DNA of 64,000 nt from JAVBQL01 sp031549085 (GCA_031549085.1 JAVBQL010000011.1:17961-81960); one strand, 5' to 3'; counted from the first letter of the stretch, positions 1-8,512 are shown. Made by a program: numbers and translations. Notes: a model not told the origin generated them from the sequence alone.

Positions 1-142
1 AGTAACATTCGCTCGATAGATCTTTGTACTGATAAGTAATACAAAAAAATGTATATACAGCTAGTTGAATATTAATGGGTTGTTACAGATAATAAATATT
101 ATTGAAAAGTTAAATATAAATTAAAAATAAAAAAGGTAGAAT

Positions 143-1465
143 ATGGACTATACAATATCGATACTTGGTAGACCAAATGTCGGAAAATCAACACTCTTCA
201 ATAGACTAATCAAATCAAAAAAAGCAATAATTGATCCAACCCCAGGTGTCACAAGAGATATAGTCTCAGGAAATTTCACTCTAAATAATGAAATTGAGAT
301 AAGGCTGCAGGATACAGGAGGGCTAACTGACGAAGGTGATATTCTAAATAAGCTTGTACAGGAGAAGACAAGAGAGGCTCTTAAGAGTTCCGATTTGATA
401 CTATTTCTCGTGGAGTCAAAAAAGATTCTTCCAATAGAGAGAGAGTATATTGAACTCGCCCGTCAAAGCGGAAAAAAGATAATACTCGTCGTAAATAAGT
501 GTGACTCCATTGAGCGAGATCAATCTATCTTCGATTTTTATGAGTATGGAATAGATACCATCATACCAATATCAGCAGCACACAACAGAAATATAGATGA
601 TCTATTAGATGAAATCTACTCATACTTAAAAACAATTAAAAAAGATAAAAAAGAGAGTGAACCAAAAAAAGATAATCTCATAAAGCTTGCGATAGTTGGA
701 AAGCCAAATGTTGGAAAATCATCATTATTAAACAAAATCATCTCAAAAGAGAGAAGCATAGTATCTGATATCGCAGGGACTACTAGAGATGTTGTTGATG
801 AATATTTCTCTTTTGATGGGAGAGATTTTCTGATACTTGATACTGCTGGGATAAGAAGAAAATCGAAGGTAAATGAGGATATTGAGTATTATTCAGTAAA
901 TAGAGCTATAAAAGCCATTGAAGAGTCTGATATAACCATACTCGTTATAGATTCACTTGAAGAGCTATCCACACAAGACAAGAAGATAACAGACCAGATA
1001 ATGAACAACAAGAAGGGCTTAATCATTGCATTAAACAAGTGGGATTTGCAAAATAGTGACGAGGAGACCTTCATAAAAAAGAAGGATAGACTTCTATTTT
1101 TATTTCCACAGATAGAGTTTGCTCCAATTGTTAGGGTCTCTGCCCTAAGTGGTAAGGGGATTGTCAATCTTCTAAAAAGATCGATAAAAGTTTATGACAA
1201 CACACATAGAAAAATTGAGACCTCAAAACTGAATAAGTTTATAGAAAAAATAGTAAAGAGAAACTCTCCAAACAGCAAAGCTGGTGCTGTAAATATCTAT
1301 TATGCGGTGCAGAGAGGAACAGCTCCTGTTGAATTTATCTTCTTCATTAATAATACAAAAAACCTATCAGAGAGCTATAAGCAATATACAATAAACAAGC
1401 TTCGAGAGGAGTTTGATTTTGCTGGTGTGCCAATTAAGATAACATTCCGTGATAAAAAAGAGTAA
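143..1465 (+). CDS. der: Ribosome-associated double GTPase Der (EngA)
   Basis: Der is an essential GTPase of 50S ribosome assembly with two tandem G domains and a C-terminal KH-like domain. All three parts are visible in 440 residues, the usual family length. G domain 1 has GRPNVGKS at about residues 9-16, DTGG near 57 and NKCD near 117. G domain 2 has GKPNVGKS near 185, DTAG near 232 and NKWD near 298. The last roughly 85 residues match the KH-like domain. The ATG follows an AGGTAG Shine-Dalgarno. The gene stands alone, facing the next gene in the same direction across a 179-nt gap that holds a separate promoter. Nothing is degenerate. The identification is secure. The 142 bases before it may contain the end of an upstream gene, but no frame can be assigned. 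Confidence 0.97.
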   Translation: MDYTISILGRPNVGKSTLFNRLIKSKKAIIDPTPGVTRDIVSGNFTLNNEIEIRLQDTGGLTDEGDILNKLVQEKTREALKSSDLILFLVESKKILPIEREYIELARQSGKKIILVVNKCDSIERDQSIFDFYEYGIDTIIPISAAHNRNIDDLLDEIYSYLKTIKKDKKESEPKKDNLIKLAIVGKPNVGKSSLLNKIISKERSIVSDIAGTTRDVVDEYFSFDGRDFLILDTAGIRRKSKVNEDIEYYSVNRAIKAIEESDITILVIDSLEELSTQDKKITDQIMNNKKGLIIALNKWDLQNSDEETFIKKKDRLLFLFPQIEFAPIVRVSALSGKGIVNLLKRSIKVYDNTHRKIETSKLNKFIEKIVKRNSPNSKAGAVNIYYAVQRGTAPVEFIFFINNTKNLSESYKQYTINKLREEFDFAGVPIKITFRDKKE

Positions 1466-1560
1466 AAATATTATTGTTTTTAAATCTACTATAAATATTT
1501 TTGCTTATAACTATTCATAATTAAAATAAAAATTAATTTTTTTATATTTTAGTATAAAAA

Positions 1561-1589
1561 TTGACTTTTTAAATAATATAATTTAATAT
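1561..1589 (+). promoter_or_regulatory. sigma70-type promoter of the small lipoprotein gene
   Basis: TTGACT at 1561-1566 and TAATAT at 1584-1589 are separated by 17 nt, and lie 56 nt before the ATG at 1645. Confidence 0.65.
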
Positions 1590-1644
1590 AGTAATTACAT
1601 ATGTCGTATGCTTATTTTTTAAATGTAAAAAGTAGGTTTTTTTT

Positions 1645-2055
1645 ATGAGAAAATTTTTACCATTACTAACTTTAATTGTTTTTTCTGTTTTAATTGCTTG
1701 TGAACCTTCCACTAAAAATGAGGGTGAAATCAACAAAGCAGAATTCCCCGAAGAACTGCAGGGGACTTGGGTGCCAACTATAATCATTGAGTTGAAAGGA
1801 ACGACAGACCCCTCTGCATTCACAGATAATCAAAAAATAATAATAAGTAAACACCAAATCAGCTCAGGCGGAGAGGCTAGTTATGATTTAGTATCTTGTG
1901 TAGGAAATGTAATAAAACTAAGATCGGTAATGTTTCCAAACAGTGGTCTGCGAGGATTTAGTTATACTATAGAAAACAATACACTCATTGCTAACCCTGT
2001 AAGTGGATTAGATGACACTGGGCTTGAAACAATGGATCTAGTTAAAATAGAGTAG
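1645..2055 (+). CDS. Small exported lipoprotein, lipocalin-like domain
   Basis: This 136-residue protein has a lipoprotein signal peptide: MRKF, a hydrophobic stretch and the lipobox LIAC, with Cys at about residue 19. The mature part begins with a charged linker and then a short beta-rich domain of the form GTW...IIIS...SYDLVS..GN.I...Y.I.NN.L. The same layout (GTWETN.ETIIISDTAV...SYEVVSSDG.KIVV...Y.LTNN.SELSL) occurs once or twice in the beta-helix lipoproteins further along the window, so this looks like a stand-alone version of that domain. Such calycin/lipocalin-like lipoproteins usually sit on the outer membrane, but a ligand cannot be named. It has its own promoter and its own terminator. 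Confidence 0.75.
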   Translation: MRKFLPLLTLIVFSVLIACEPSTKNEGEINKAEFPEELQGTWVPTIIIELKGTTDPSAFTDNQKIIISKHQISSGGEASYDLVSCVGNVIKLRSVMFPNSGLRGFSYTIENNTLIANPVSGLDDTGLETMDLVKIE

Positions 2056-2080
2056 ATTTTATTTTATGCGATAAATTTAA

Positions 2081-2118
2081 AGCAGGCTCCATTTTTATAA
2101 GAGCCTGCTATTTTTTTA
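2081..2118 (+). terminator. Rho-independent terminator of the small lipoprotein gene
   Basis: A perfect 9-bp stem (AGCAGGCTC / GAGCCTGCT) with an 11-nt loop is followed by a T-rich run. It sits between convergent genes. Confidence 0.85.
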
Positions 2119-2126
2119 TTTAATTG

Positions 2127-2999
2127 CTATTTTGCCCTGTTGAGAAGAAAATCAACCAAACCATTGAAAAAATCTCTATTATTTGGCAATTTTGCTATTA
2201 TCTCTTTTGCTTTATCTGTATAATCTCTCATTATCTCTCTGGCCTTTTCTATGCCATACACATTAGGAAGGGAGGCCTTATTCATATTAAAATCACTGCC
2301 AGTCTTCTTTCCTAAAGTTTTTGTATCCCCAACAATATCAAGTATATCATCTTGTATTTGAAATATATGTCCTATATAGGCGCCCAAGGACTCCAAATCA
2401 TAGATAACATTGCTGGTTATACTATAGTTTATCGCACCAAGCATAAGGGAGAGCTCAAATAATCTTGCTGTCTTATTTAGATTTATCTCTAGGATTTTTT
2501 CTATAGACAAGTGAGTGCTCTCGCTCTCTATATCAAGCACCTGCCCTCTAATCATCCCCCTAGAACCAACTTTATCATTTATTAGCTGCAATATGTATGG
2601 AATGCGGTCAGTTTTTGTGTAGTTGGTAAAGAGCTCAAAAGTTCTTGTAAGAATTGAGTCTCCAACAAGCAGAGCGAAAGCCTCATCCTTAATGGTATGA
2701 AGCGTCTTCTGTCCCCTTCTCATATCATCATTATCCATACAAGGAAGGTCGTCATGGACAAGGGAGTATGTGTGTATATTTTCTACAACACTGGCCAAAA
2801 CATAGGCATCATCATCAATTTCGCCAAGAGATAGGCCCGCCTCAATCAAAAGAAGGGGCCTAATGCGCTTTGATGGAGCAAAAGTTATATAGTTCATCCC
2901 CCACTCTATGGAGTCATCCTCTACACTATTTATATAGAGATACCTCTTCATATACTCCTCAATCTTTAAACGTTTGATTTCGCTGGTTAAATAGTCCAT
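2127..2999 (-). CDS. ispA: Short-chain polyprenyl diphosphate synthase (FPP/GGPP synthase type)
   Basis: This is a trans-isoprenyl diphosphate synthase, which condenses isopentenyl diphosphate with allylic diphosphates to make FPP or GGPP for undecaprenyl and quinone precursors. The 290 residues carry both Asp-rich Mg-binding motifs. The first is HDDLPCMDNDDMRRG near residue 87, with the two-residue spacer typical of bacterial FPP synthases. The second is QIQDDILD near 215. The GKKTGSDF stretch follows. The start ATG follows AAAGGAGA. It lies 18 nt downstream of ymdB on the same strand and is probably co-transcribed from the promoter upstream of ymdB. The exact chain length of the product cannot be read from the sequence. 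Confidence 0.92.
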   Translation of the reverse strand: MDYLTSEIKRLKIEEYMKRYLYINSVEDDSIEWGMNYITFAPSKRIRPLLLIEAGLSLGEIDDDAYVLASVVENIHTYSLVHDDLPCMDNDDMRRGQKTLHTIKDEAFALLVGDSILTRTFELFTNYTKTDRIPYILQLINDKVGSRGMIRGQVLDIESESTHLSIEKILEINLNKTARLFELSLMLGAINYSITSNVIYDLESLGAYIGHIFQIQDDILDIVGDTKTLGKKTGSDFNMNKASLPNVYGIEKAREIMRDYTDKAKEIIAKLPNNRDFFNGLVDFLLNRAK

Positions 3000-3017
3000 A
3001 AGCCTCTCTCCTTTAAA

Positions 3018-3815
3018 TTATATGCTAAACCTTTTGATACTTAAGACGGCCTTTGTGTTGATATCAACCTCTGCCATGACGCCCTGCATTCGGCCGCTCC
3101 TGTTTTCACCCTCTTTGGCGGGGATAAAAGCTGAAAAGGATTGCGTTATCAACCTTTTTAGGGTAACATCTTTATCCATCCCTATGACGCTATCAATTGA
3201 ACCGCACATTCCAAGGTCGGTGATATAGCCTGTCCCCTTTGGAAGAATCTGCTCGTCAGCTGTCTGGACGTGGGTGTGTGTGCCGCAGACCAGTGCAACC
3301 TTCCCATCAAAATCATTGGCAAGGGTAATCTTTTCTGTTGCATACTCTGCATGAAAATCGACAACGACAAGATCGCACCCCTTAAGCTCGACCTTTAATA
3401 GCTTGTTTAATATATGGAAGGGGCAATCAACAGGCGTCATAAAGTAGCGCCCAATGAGATTTACGACGCCTACCTTGATATTATCAAGCTCGATTATATA
3501 GTGTCCCTTGCCATCTGCCTCGGGGTAGTTTGCGGGCCTTAAGAGGAAGGGATAGCTATCAAGAAGTTTCGTAACATCATTTTTTGACCAGATATGGTTG
3601 CCGGAGGTGATTACATCTATCCCGCACTGTCTATATATTTTTATATTGTCCTCTATGATTCCAAAGCCATTATCTGAGTTTTCGCCATTGGCAACAACAA
3701 GGTCTATCTTCTCTCTTTTGCGCAGTTCGGGGAGCTTTACATAGAGCTGCTCTATGCCCGGGGCTCCTATGATGTCGCCAAGCATTACTATCTTTAATAC
3801 ATTTTTTTGTGACAT
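3018..3815 (-). CDS. ymdB: YmdB-type metallophosphoesterase
   Basis: This belongs to the YmdB/TIGR00282 calcineurin-like phosphoesterases, which act on 2',3'-cyclic nucleotides and in Bacillus affect biofilm and nanotube formation. At 265 residues all family motifs are intact: GD at residues 13-14, NGEN at 43-46, the SGNHIW block near 73, VDFHAE near 152, and GTHTHVQTAD near 178, followed by ILPKGTGYITDLGMCG. The metal ligands Asp, Glu, Asn, Asn and the three His residues are therefore all present. It is the first gene of a two-gene minus-strand unit with ispA, behind a clear promoter. A second, degenerate YmdB homologue lies at 29876-30661. Confidence 0.93.
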   Translation of the reverse strand: MSQKNVLKIVMLGDIIGAPGIEQLYVKLPELRKREKIDLVVANGENSDNGFGIIEDNIKIYRQCGIDVITSGNHIWSKNDVTKLLDSYPFLLRPANYPEADGKGHYIIELDNIKVGVVNLIGRYFMTPVDCPFHILNKLLKVELKGCDLVVVDFHAEYATEKITLANDFDGKVALVCGTHTHVQTADEQILPKGTGYITDLGMCGSIDSVIGMDKDVTLKRLITQSFSAFIPAKEGENRSGRMQGVMAEVDINTKAVLSIKRFSI

Positions 3816-3913
3816 TAATCCTCTCTATAACTGAAATGGATTGCGAGCACTATAGCAATTGTTACTTTTTTAGTCTATTTTACTTCCCTTATTAATTCCA
3901 TTTTAGTTTGTTT

Positions 3914-3943
3914 AATATATCCTAATGGATAACTATTTGTCAA
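3914..3943 (-). promoter_or_regulatory. sigma70-type promoter of ymdB-ispA
   Basis: On the minus strand, TTGACA (3943-3938), an 18-nt spacer and TATATT (3919-3914) lie about 100 nt before the ymdB start. Confidence 0.7.
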
Positions 3944-3994
3944 GTGTTGGTTGTTATTGCCTCTCAAGTTCTTTTTTGCTTCCGGTCTATAAGG

Positions 3995-4029
3995 AAGGGA
4001 GGCTGTTTAACAAACAGCCTCCCTTTTTT
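3995..4029. repeat. Palindromic 3' element, copy 1 (terminator-like)
   Basis: A 14-bp perfect stem (AAGGGAGGCTGTTT / AAACAGCCTCCCTT, loop AAC) is followed on the plus strand by a T run. It lies just past the 3' end of the minus-strand beta-helix gene ending at 4071. Near-identical copies occur at 6693-6727 and 13891-13925. It may act as a terminator in both directions; on the minus strand its T tract is poor. Confidence 0.8.
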
Positions 4030-4070
4030 GGAGTCACTTTTTTAATATGAAGGTTATCTTTTATGGATTT

Positions 4071-6077
4071 TTAGTCCCATACAAAGCCTGTGTTCCAAAG
4101 GTTTGGATCTGTCCCTTTGACTGCTTGAATGGTTGCAGGACCTGCTGTGCCTTTGTAGAATTTGGCGGAGGAGCCATTTTTGTAGAGTACACTAAGAGTT
4201 CTTGCTATTGTGGCTGTTGGCTCTCTTACATATATTTGACAGTTTGAGATGGTCGCTATGCTATTATTAAAAACACCATAAGCACCACTCACACTAGCAC
4301 TACCTGCTGCTCCTATTATTGTACCACCACTGAAGGTGGCTGTACCAAGCAAATTCCAAACACCATAAGCATAACTCACTCTAGCACCACCTGCTGCAGC
4401 TGTTATGGTGCCACCATTGATAGTAGCTGTGCCATTATTCAAAACACCATGAGCAATATCATTCACACTAGCACTATCTGCTGCGCCTGTTATGGTGCTG
4501 CCACTAATGGTAGCTGTACCACTATTAAAAACACCATAAGCACTACTACTCACACTAGCACTAGCTGCCACGCCTGTTATGGTGCCGCTTAATATTGTTA
4601 ATTTTGAAGTGCTGCCAGAATTAAAAACACCATAAGCATAATCTGTACTAGCACTACCTGCTACAGCTGTTATGGTACCGCCACTGATGGTTGCTGTACC
4701 AGCATTAAAAATACCATAAGCTCTACCACTACTCACACTAGCAGTGCCTGCTGCAGCTGTTACTGTGCCGCTTAATATTGTTAGTTTTGAATTGTTAGAA
4801 TAACTATAGATACCATAGGCACTATTTGTTATTGTACCACTCTCCATTCCAACAATATCGCAGTTGTCAACAGTCATATCTCCATTGGCTACTACTCCAT
4901 AGGCAAATAGATTGTTATATTTAGCTCCCTTGATATCAAGGTTCTCCAATATGACTTTGCTTCCTGCTCCTGTAGTAATACGACCAGTATTAATTGCTGT
5001 TGCATCAGCACCATTTATTGTGCTCTTGTCGTTGACATTAATTCTTGTCCAAAAAGTATTATATCCACCCTTAATAGTAATTTGATTGGTGGTTGTTATA
5101 TTAATCAACTCACTATATGTACCCCTTGCAACCATTATAATATTATTTTTAGCTTTTGAGAGAGCAATTGCCCTTGTGATTGTCTTCACTGGATATGTTG
5201 AATCGATACCATTGCTATAATCATTACCTGATGTTGATACATAAATTATAGATGGTTTGGCAATTGTTGTTGTGGTGGTGGTAGATGTGGTTGTAGTAGT
5301 TGTTGAAGTGGTTGAGGTTGTACTACTTGTTGAGGTGGTTGTCGTTGGGTTTACGACCTTTGTTGTGTCGTAGGTTGTTCCCTCGATTGTAAGCGATAGC
5401 TCGCTATCATTGTTTGTAAGTTGGTAGTCTATATCGATTGTTTTCGTTGAGTCTGCGGGATCTTTCACAACGATCTTGTCGCCGTCACTTGAGACCACCT
5501 CATAGCTTGTTGTGTTTGATGGGTTCGATTTATCGGTCACCACGACAGCAGTGTCGCTGATGGTGATTGTCTCGCCCGCTGTCTCCCATGTCCCTTTGAG
5601 CTTTGGGTCTATCGTGGTTGTGGTAGTTGCCCCTGATACCTTTGTTGTGTCGTAGGTTGTTCCATCGATTGTAAGCGACAGTTCGCTGTCATTATTTGTG
5701 AGTTGATAGTCGATATCAATTGTTTTCGTTGGATCTGCGGGATCTTTCACAACGATCTTGTCTCCGTCGCTTGAAACAACCTCATAGCTTGTTGTGTTTG
5801 ATGGGTTCGATTTATCGGTCACCACGACAGCAGTGTCGCTGATTATGATTGTTTCACTGTTGGTCTCCCACGTCCCCTTAACCTTTGGGTTTACTGTGGT
5901 TGTGGTAGTGCCTGAGATGTTTCCCTCAAGCTTCTCTGACCCGCCGCTGTTGCCACCCTCAGTTGTGGCACAGCTTGGAAAGAGCACGACAGAAAAGAGA
6001 AGAATTGTAGAAATCAAAGCAATAACAACTATGACAACTGCAAAGCCCCCCTCTTTTTTTAGATTTTTTACACTCAT
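4071..6077 (-). CDS. Large beta-helix surface lipoprotein with duplicated N-terminal domain
   Basis: This 668-residue exported lipoprotein has a basic N-terminus, a long hydrophobic segment and the lipobox FPSC with Cys near residue 36. Two adjacent, almost identical copies (about residues 66-147 and 155-238) of a lipocalin-like unit GTWETxxETIxISDTAVVV follow. Next come a Thr/Ser-only linker (about 243-275), a DUF1565-like start (IYVSTSGNDYS...PVKTITRAIA...GTYSELINI), and a right-handed beta-helix of repeats of about 25-30 residues of the type GGTITxAAGSASVSxAYGVFNSGTATIS. The last roughly 50 residues form a block (FYKGTAGPATIQ...NLW...WD) shared with three neighbours. The ATG follows AAGGAGG. 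It is probably displayed at the cell surface; adhesion or glycan binding is possible but not shown. The long leader upstream holds RNA structure. Confidence 0.85.
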   Translation of the reverse strand: MSVKNLKKEGGFAVVIVVIALISTILLFSVVLFPSCATTEGGNSGGSEKLEGNISGTTTTTVNPKVKGTWETNSETIIISDTAVVVTDKSNPSNTTSYEVVSSDGDKIVVKDPADPTKTIDIDYQLTNNDSELSLTIDGTTYDTTKVSGATTTTTIDPKLKGTWETAGETITISDTAVVVTDKSNPSNTTSYEVVSSDGDKIVVKDPADSTKTIDIDYQLTNNDSELSLTIEGTTYDTTKVVNPTTTTSTSSTTSTTSTTTTTTSTTTTTTIAKPSIIYVSTSGNDYSNGIDSTYPVKTITRAIALSKAKNNIIMVARGTYSELINITTTNQITIKGGYNTFWTRINVNDKSTINGADATAINTGRITTGAGSKVILENLDIKGAKYNNLFAYGVVANGDMTVDNCDIVGMESGTITNSAYGIYSYSNNSKLTILSGTVTAAAGTASVSSGRAYGIFNAGTATISGGTITAVAGSASTDYAYGVFNSGSTSKLTILSGTITGVAASASVSSSAYGVFNSGTATISGSTITGAADSASVNDIAHGVLNNGTATINGGTITAAAGGARVSYAYGVWNLLGTATFSGGTIIGAAGSASVSGAYGVFNNSIATISNCQIYVREPTATIARTLSVLYKNGSSAKFYKGTAGPATIQAVKGTDPNLWNTGFVWD

Positions 6078-6101
6078 TCAAATTCCTCCTTAAACATAGA
6101 T

Positions 6102-6153
6102 AAAAAAATAGTAGACTATAAAAAGCACATACGCCAGATGCTTTTATAGTCTA
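6102..6153 (-). terminator. Terminator-like hairpin A in the leader of the 4071-6077 gene
   Basis: Arms at 6112-6127 and 6139-6153 pair over 15 bp with one bulged base. On the minus strand the hairpin is followed, after three bases, by seven U (6108-6102), the form of an intrinsic terminator. It lies about 25 nt before the SD of the downstream gene. Its distal arm also belongs to hairpin B. Confidence 0.65.
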
Positions 6154-6185
6154 TCTATGCCCTTCATGATAGATAGACTATAAAA
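6142..6185 (-). promoter_or_regulatory. Competing hairpin B (antiterminator candidate)
   Basis: A perfect 17-bp inverted repeat (6142-6158 and 6169-6185, 10-nt loop) overlaps one arm of hairpin A, so A and B cannot form together. On the minus strand B is transcribed first. This is the arrangement expected of an attenuator, but control has not been shown. Confidence 0.5.
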
Positions 6186-6263
6186 AATAGTATTTTGAAG
6201 ATGAATTTGAATAAAATTGCGGTTTTTAAAAAAAAAGACGTGAATGTACGAATAAGCCCGCAA

Positions 6264-6470
6264 ATGCAAGGGGCGTATACTACCCATCCCCCTCTCTTCA
6301 TGCTTAACTATATGCATTACAAGGATGAACAGTCCTTACACTGCAGGCTTACATGTGGTTATAAGCCATACAAGACAGCGCCTTATAACGCACCGACTAA
6401 GCCTTTAACCCCAATAGCGAAGAGAGGAAAATGAGATAGTTTTTTTTAAATAGGATACGCCTACCCTTGT
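6264..6470 (-). ncRNA. Structured RNA element of about 205 nt, unknown family
   Basis: Nested complementary segments suggest a folded RNA. The closing stem is CAAGGGGCGTAT (6267-6278) with ATACGC/CCCTTG (6455-6469, CTA bulge). An inner perfect 9-bp stem pairs 6291-6299 with 6419-6427. A hairpin AAGGA/TCCTT lies at 6321-6337. A long arm pairs 6345-6351 with 6398-6404 and 6355-6365 with 6382-6393. It is more GC-rich than its surroundings. The minus strand is favoured by the U9 run at 6238-6230, the terminator-like hairpin A beyond it, and an extended -10 (TGTTATAAA) at about 6477-6469. I could not match tmRNA, RNase P, SRP or 6S signatures. It could be a small RNA or the sensor of a leader for the 4071-6077 gene. 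Confidence 0.5.
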
Positions 6471-6692
6471 TTATAACAAACCATCATAAAATATGTAATT
6501 TCATAGATTTGTATCATATTAATAGATACTTGATCTATCCTAACATTATATAAGTATATTCAAAAAAAATCAATATTTATATAAAATAAAACAAAAACAA
6601 TTTTTATTTACAAAAAATAGAGCGATTAAAAATATATTAAGATTTTATATATAAGTAAAGCTTAAAGTTTATGCTATTGTGATAAAAAAAAG

Positions 6693-6727
6693 AAGGGAGG
6701 CTGTTTAACAAACAGCCTCTCTTTTTT
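6693..6727. repeat. Palindromic 3' element, copy 2
   Basis: This has the same GGGAGGCTGTTT-AAC-AAACAGCCTC core as copy 1 with one G-U pair. T runs occur on both strands, so it can serve as a bidirectional terminator for the minus-strand gene ending at 6768. Confidence 0.8.
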
Positions 6728-6767
6728 GGACTACTTTTTTAATATGAAGGTTATTTTTTATGGATTT

Positions 6768-8447
6768 TTAGTCCCATGAAAAGCCTGTTGTCCAAAGGTT
6801 TGGAGCTACTCCCTTAATTGCTTGAATGGTTGCAGGGCCTGCTGTGCCTTTGTAGAATTTTTTGGAGGCCTCATATCTATAGAGTACATTAAGAGTTCCT
6901 GTTACTGTAGCGGTTGGCTCTTTGGCATATACTTTACAGTTTGAGATAGTCACTATGGATCGATTAAAAACACCATAAGCTTCACCACTCACATTAGCAG
7001 TGCCCGCTGCAGCTGTTATGGTGCCACCAGTGATGGTAGCTCCACCCGAACCATCAATACCATAAGCACGATCCACGCTAGTACTATCTGCTGCAGCTGT
7101 TATGGTCCCGCCTGTGATGGTTATTGTGCTGCCATTATTATAAACACCATAAGCAACAAAAAATGCACTAGCACTATCAGATACTCCTATTATGACACCT
7201 CCGTTAATGGTTGCTATGCTATACTTATTATAAACACCAATAGCATTTCTCCCTGTAGTAGTATCTGCTGCTCCTGTTATGGTGCCGCCATTGATGATTA
7301 TTTTACCACCACTAATAGAAGCACCATTATAAATACCATAAGCATAATACACGCTAGCAGTGCCCGCTACTCCTGTTATAGTAGCATCACTTATGGTTAG
7401 TGTACCTTTATTATAATTATATATACCATGAGCATCACCTGTTATAATACCACTCTCTATAGCCACAATATAACAATTGTCCACTATCATATCTCCATAG
7501 TTCACTACTCCATAAGCATTGTAATTGTTATATATAGCTCCCTTGATATCAAGGTTTTCCAGTGTTACTTTGCTATTCACTCCCGCGGTTATACGTCCAG
7601 TCCCCAATTCTGTTCTATCTCCACCGTTTATTGTGCTCTTGTCATTGACATTGTCTCTTGTCCAGCCTGTATTGTATCCACCCTTGATGGTTATTGGAAT
7701 AGTGGTTGTGATGTCAAGAAGCTCGCTGTATGTACCACTTGCTACATAAATGATATTTTTAGAACTACTTACCATAGTAAGTGCTTTTGAGATTGTCTTT
7801 AGTGGAGCTGTATGAGCTCCACTGTTGTTGTCATTTCCAAGAGCAGAGACACAGATTATTGTAGCAGGGATAGTAGTCGTTGTTGTGGTGGTTGATGTGG
7901 TGGTCGTTGTACTTGTTGAAGTTGTACTTGTTGAAGTTGTACTTGTTGTTGTGGTAGATGTGGTAGATGTGGTAGATGTGGTCGAAGTGGTTGTCGTTGG
8001 GTTTATGACCTTTGTTGTGTTGTAGATTGTTCCCTCGATTGTGAGGGAGAGCTTGCTATCATTGTTTGTGAGTTGGTAGTCAATATCAATTCTTTTTGTT
8101 GGGTCGGCGGGATCTTTCACAACGATCTTGTTGCCGTCGCTTGAAACAACCTCATAGTTTGTTGTGTTTGATGGGTTCGATTTATCAGTCACCACGACAG
8201 CAGTGTCGCTGATTATGATTGTCTCACTGTTTGTCTCCCACTCACCTTTCAGCTTTGGGTTTATTGTAGTTGTTGTTGTTCCTGCTGTGCCCCCCTCAAG
8301 CTTCTCAACCCCTCCAGTACCACCGCCCTCAGTTGTGGCACAATTTGGAAAAAGTATGATAGAAAAGAGAAGAATTGTAGAGATCAAAGCAATAAGAACA
8401 ATGATAACTGCGATTCTCCCCTCTTTTTTTAGTTTTTTTGTGTTCAT
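6768..8447 (-). CDS. Beta-helix surface lipoprotein, second paralogue
   Basis: This protein is a close paralogue of the neighbour at 4071-6077, at 559 residues. It has the same signal and lipobox (FPNC, Cys near 36), one copy rather than two of the lipocalin-like GTWETN-type unit (about 66-147; here KGEWETN), a Thr/Ser linker of about 50 residues, the DUF1565-like start (ICVSALGNDNNSG...PLKTISKAL...GTYSELLDI), beta-helix repeats with AYGVYN and GGTITGAA motifs, and the shared C-terminal block (FYKGTAGPATIQAIKG...NLW). An in-frame TTG at 8450 precedes the ATG at 8447; the ATG is chosen because AAGGAG lies 10 nt before it. Repeats shared at DNA level with the first paralogue could allow recombination. 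Surface location is inferred. Confidence 0.85.
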   Translation of the reverse strand: MNTKKLKKEGRIAVIIVLIALISTILLFSIILFPNCATTEGGGTGGVEKLEGGTAGTTTTTINPKLKGEWETNSETIIISDTAVVVTDKSNPSNTTNYEVVSSDGNKIVVKDPADPTKRIDIDYQLTNNDSKLSLTIEGTIYNTTKVINPTTTTSTTSTTSTTSTTTTSTTSTSTTSTSTTTTTSTTTTTTTIPATIICVSALGNDNNSGAHTAPLKTISKALTMVSSSKNIIYVASGTYSELLDITTTIPITIKGGYNTGWTRDNVNDKSTINGGDRTELGTGRITAGVNSKVTLENLDIKGAIYNNYNAYGVVNYGDMIVDNCYIVAIESGIITGDAHGIYNYNKGTLTISDATITGVAGTASVYYAYGIYNGASISGGKIIINGGTITGAADTTTGRNAIGVYNKYSIATINGGVIIGVSDSASAFFVAYGVYNNGSTITITGGTITAAADSTSVDRAYGIDGSGGATITGGTITAAAGTANVSGEAYGVFNRSIVTISNCKVYAKEPTATVTGTLNVLYRYEASKKFYKGTAGPATIQAIKGVAPNLWTTGFSWD

Positions 8448-8512
8448 CAAATTTTCTCCTTAAAAAATATATAACAAAAATATTAAAGCTATATAGACCG
8501 ACAGACATAAAA

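Larger units (their letters stand above)
6078..6767. other. 690-nt intergenic region with RNA-like structure
   Basis: This gap separates two minus-strand beta-helix genes. From left to right it holds the SD of the 4071-6077 gene, two overlapping hairpins (6112-6185), a run of nine A (6230-6238), a relatively GC-rich segment with nested long helices (6264-6469), an AT-rich stretch (6470-6690) and palindromic element copy 2. A plus-strand open frame at 6195-6434 has no SD and looks like chance coding inside the structured segment. Confidence 0.7.

Noticed and set aside
1..142. C-terminus of an upstream gene at the window edge
   Set aside because: Two frames are open for a few codons (stops at 17-19 and 37-39), but neither can be supported from so little sequence.
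4260..5000. CRISPR array or non-coding tandem repeat
   Set aside because: The near-regular repeats are in frame and encode beta-helix turns of the minus-strand lipoprotein; spacing varies and there are no unique spacers.
6195..6434. 79-codon plus-strand open frame in the beta-helix island
   Set aside because: It has no Shine-Dalgarno and lies across a segment whose base composition and inverted repeats are explained by RNA structure; the product looks like no protein.
7825..8025. Val-rich plus-strand open frame
   Set aside because: It is the antisense of the Thr/Ser linker of the minus-strand lipoprotein.
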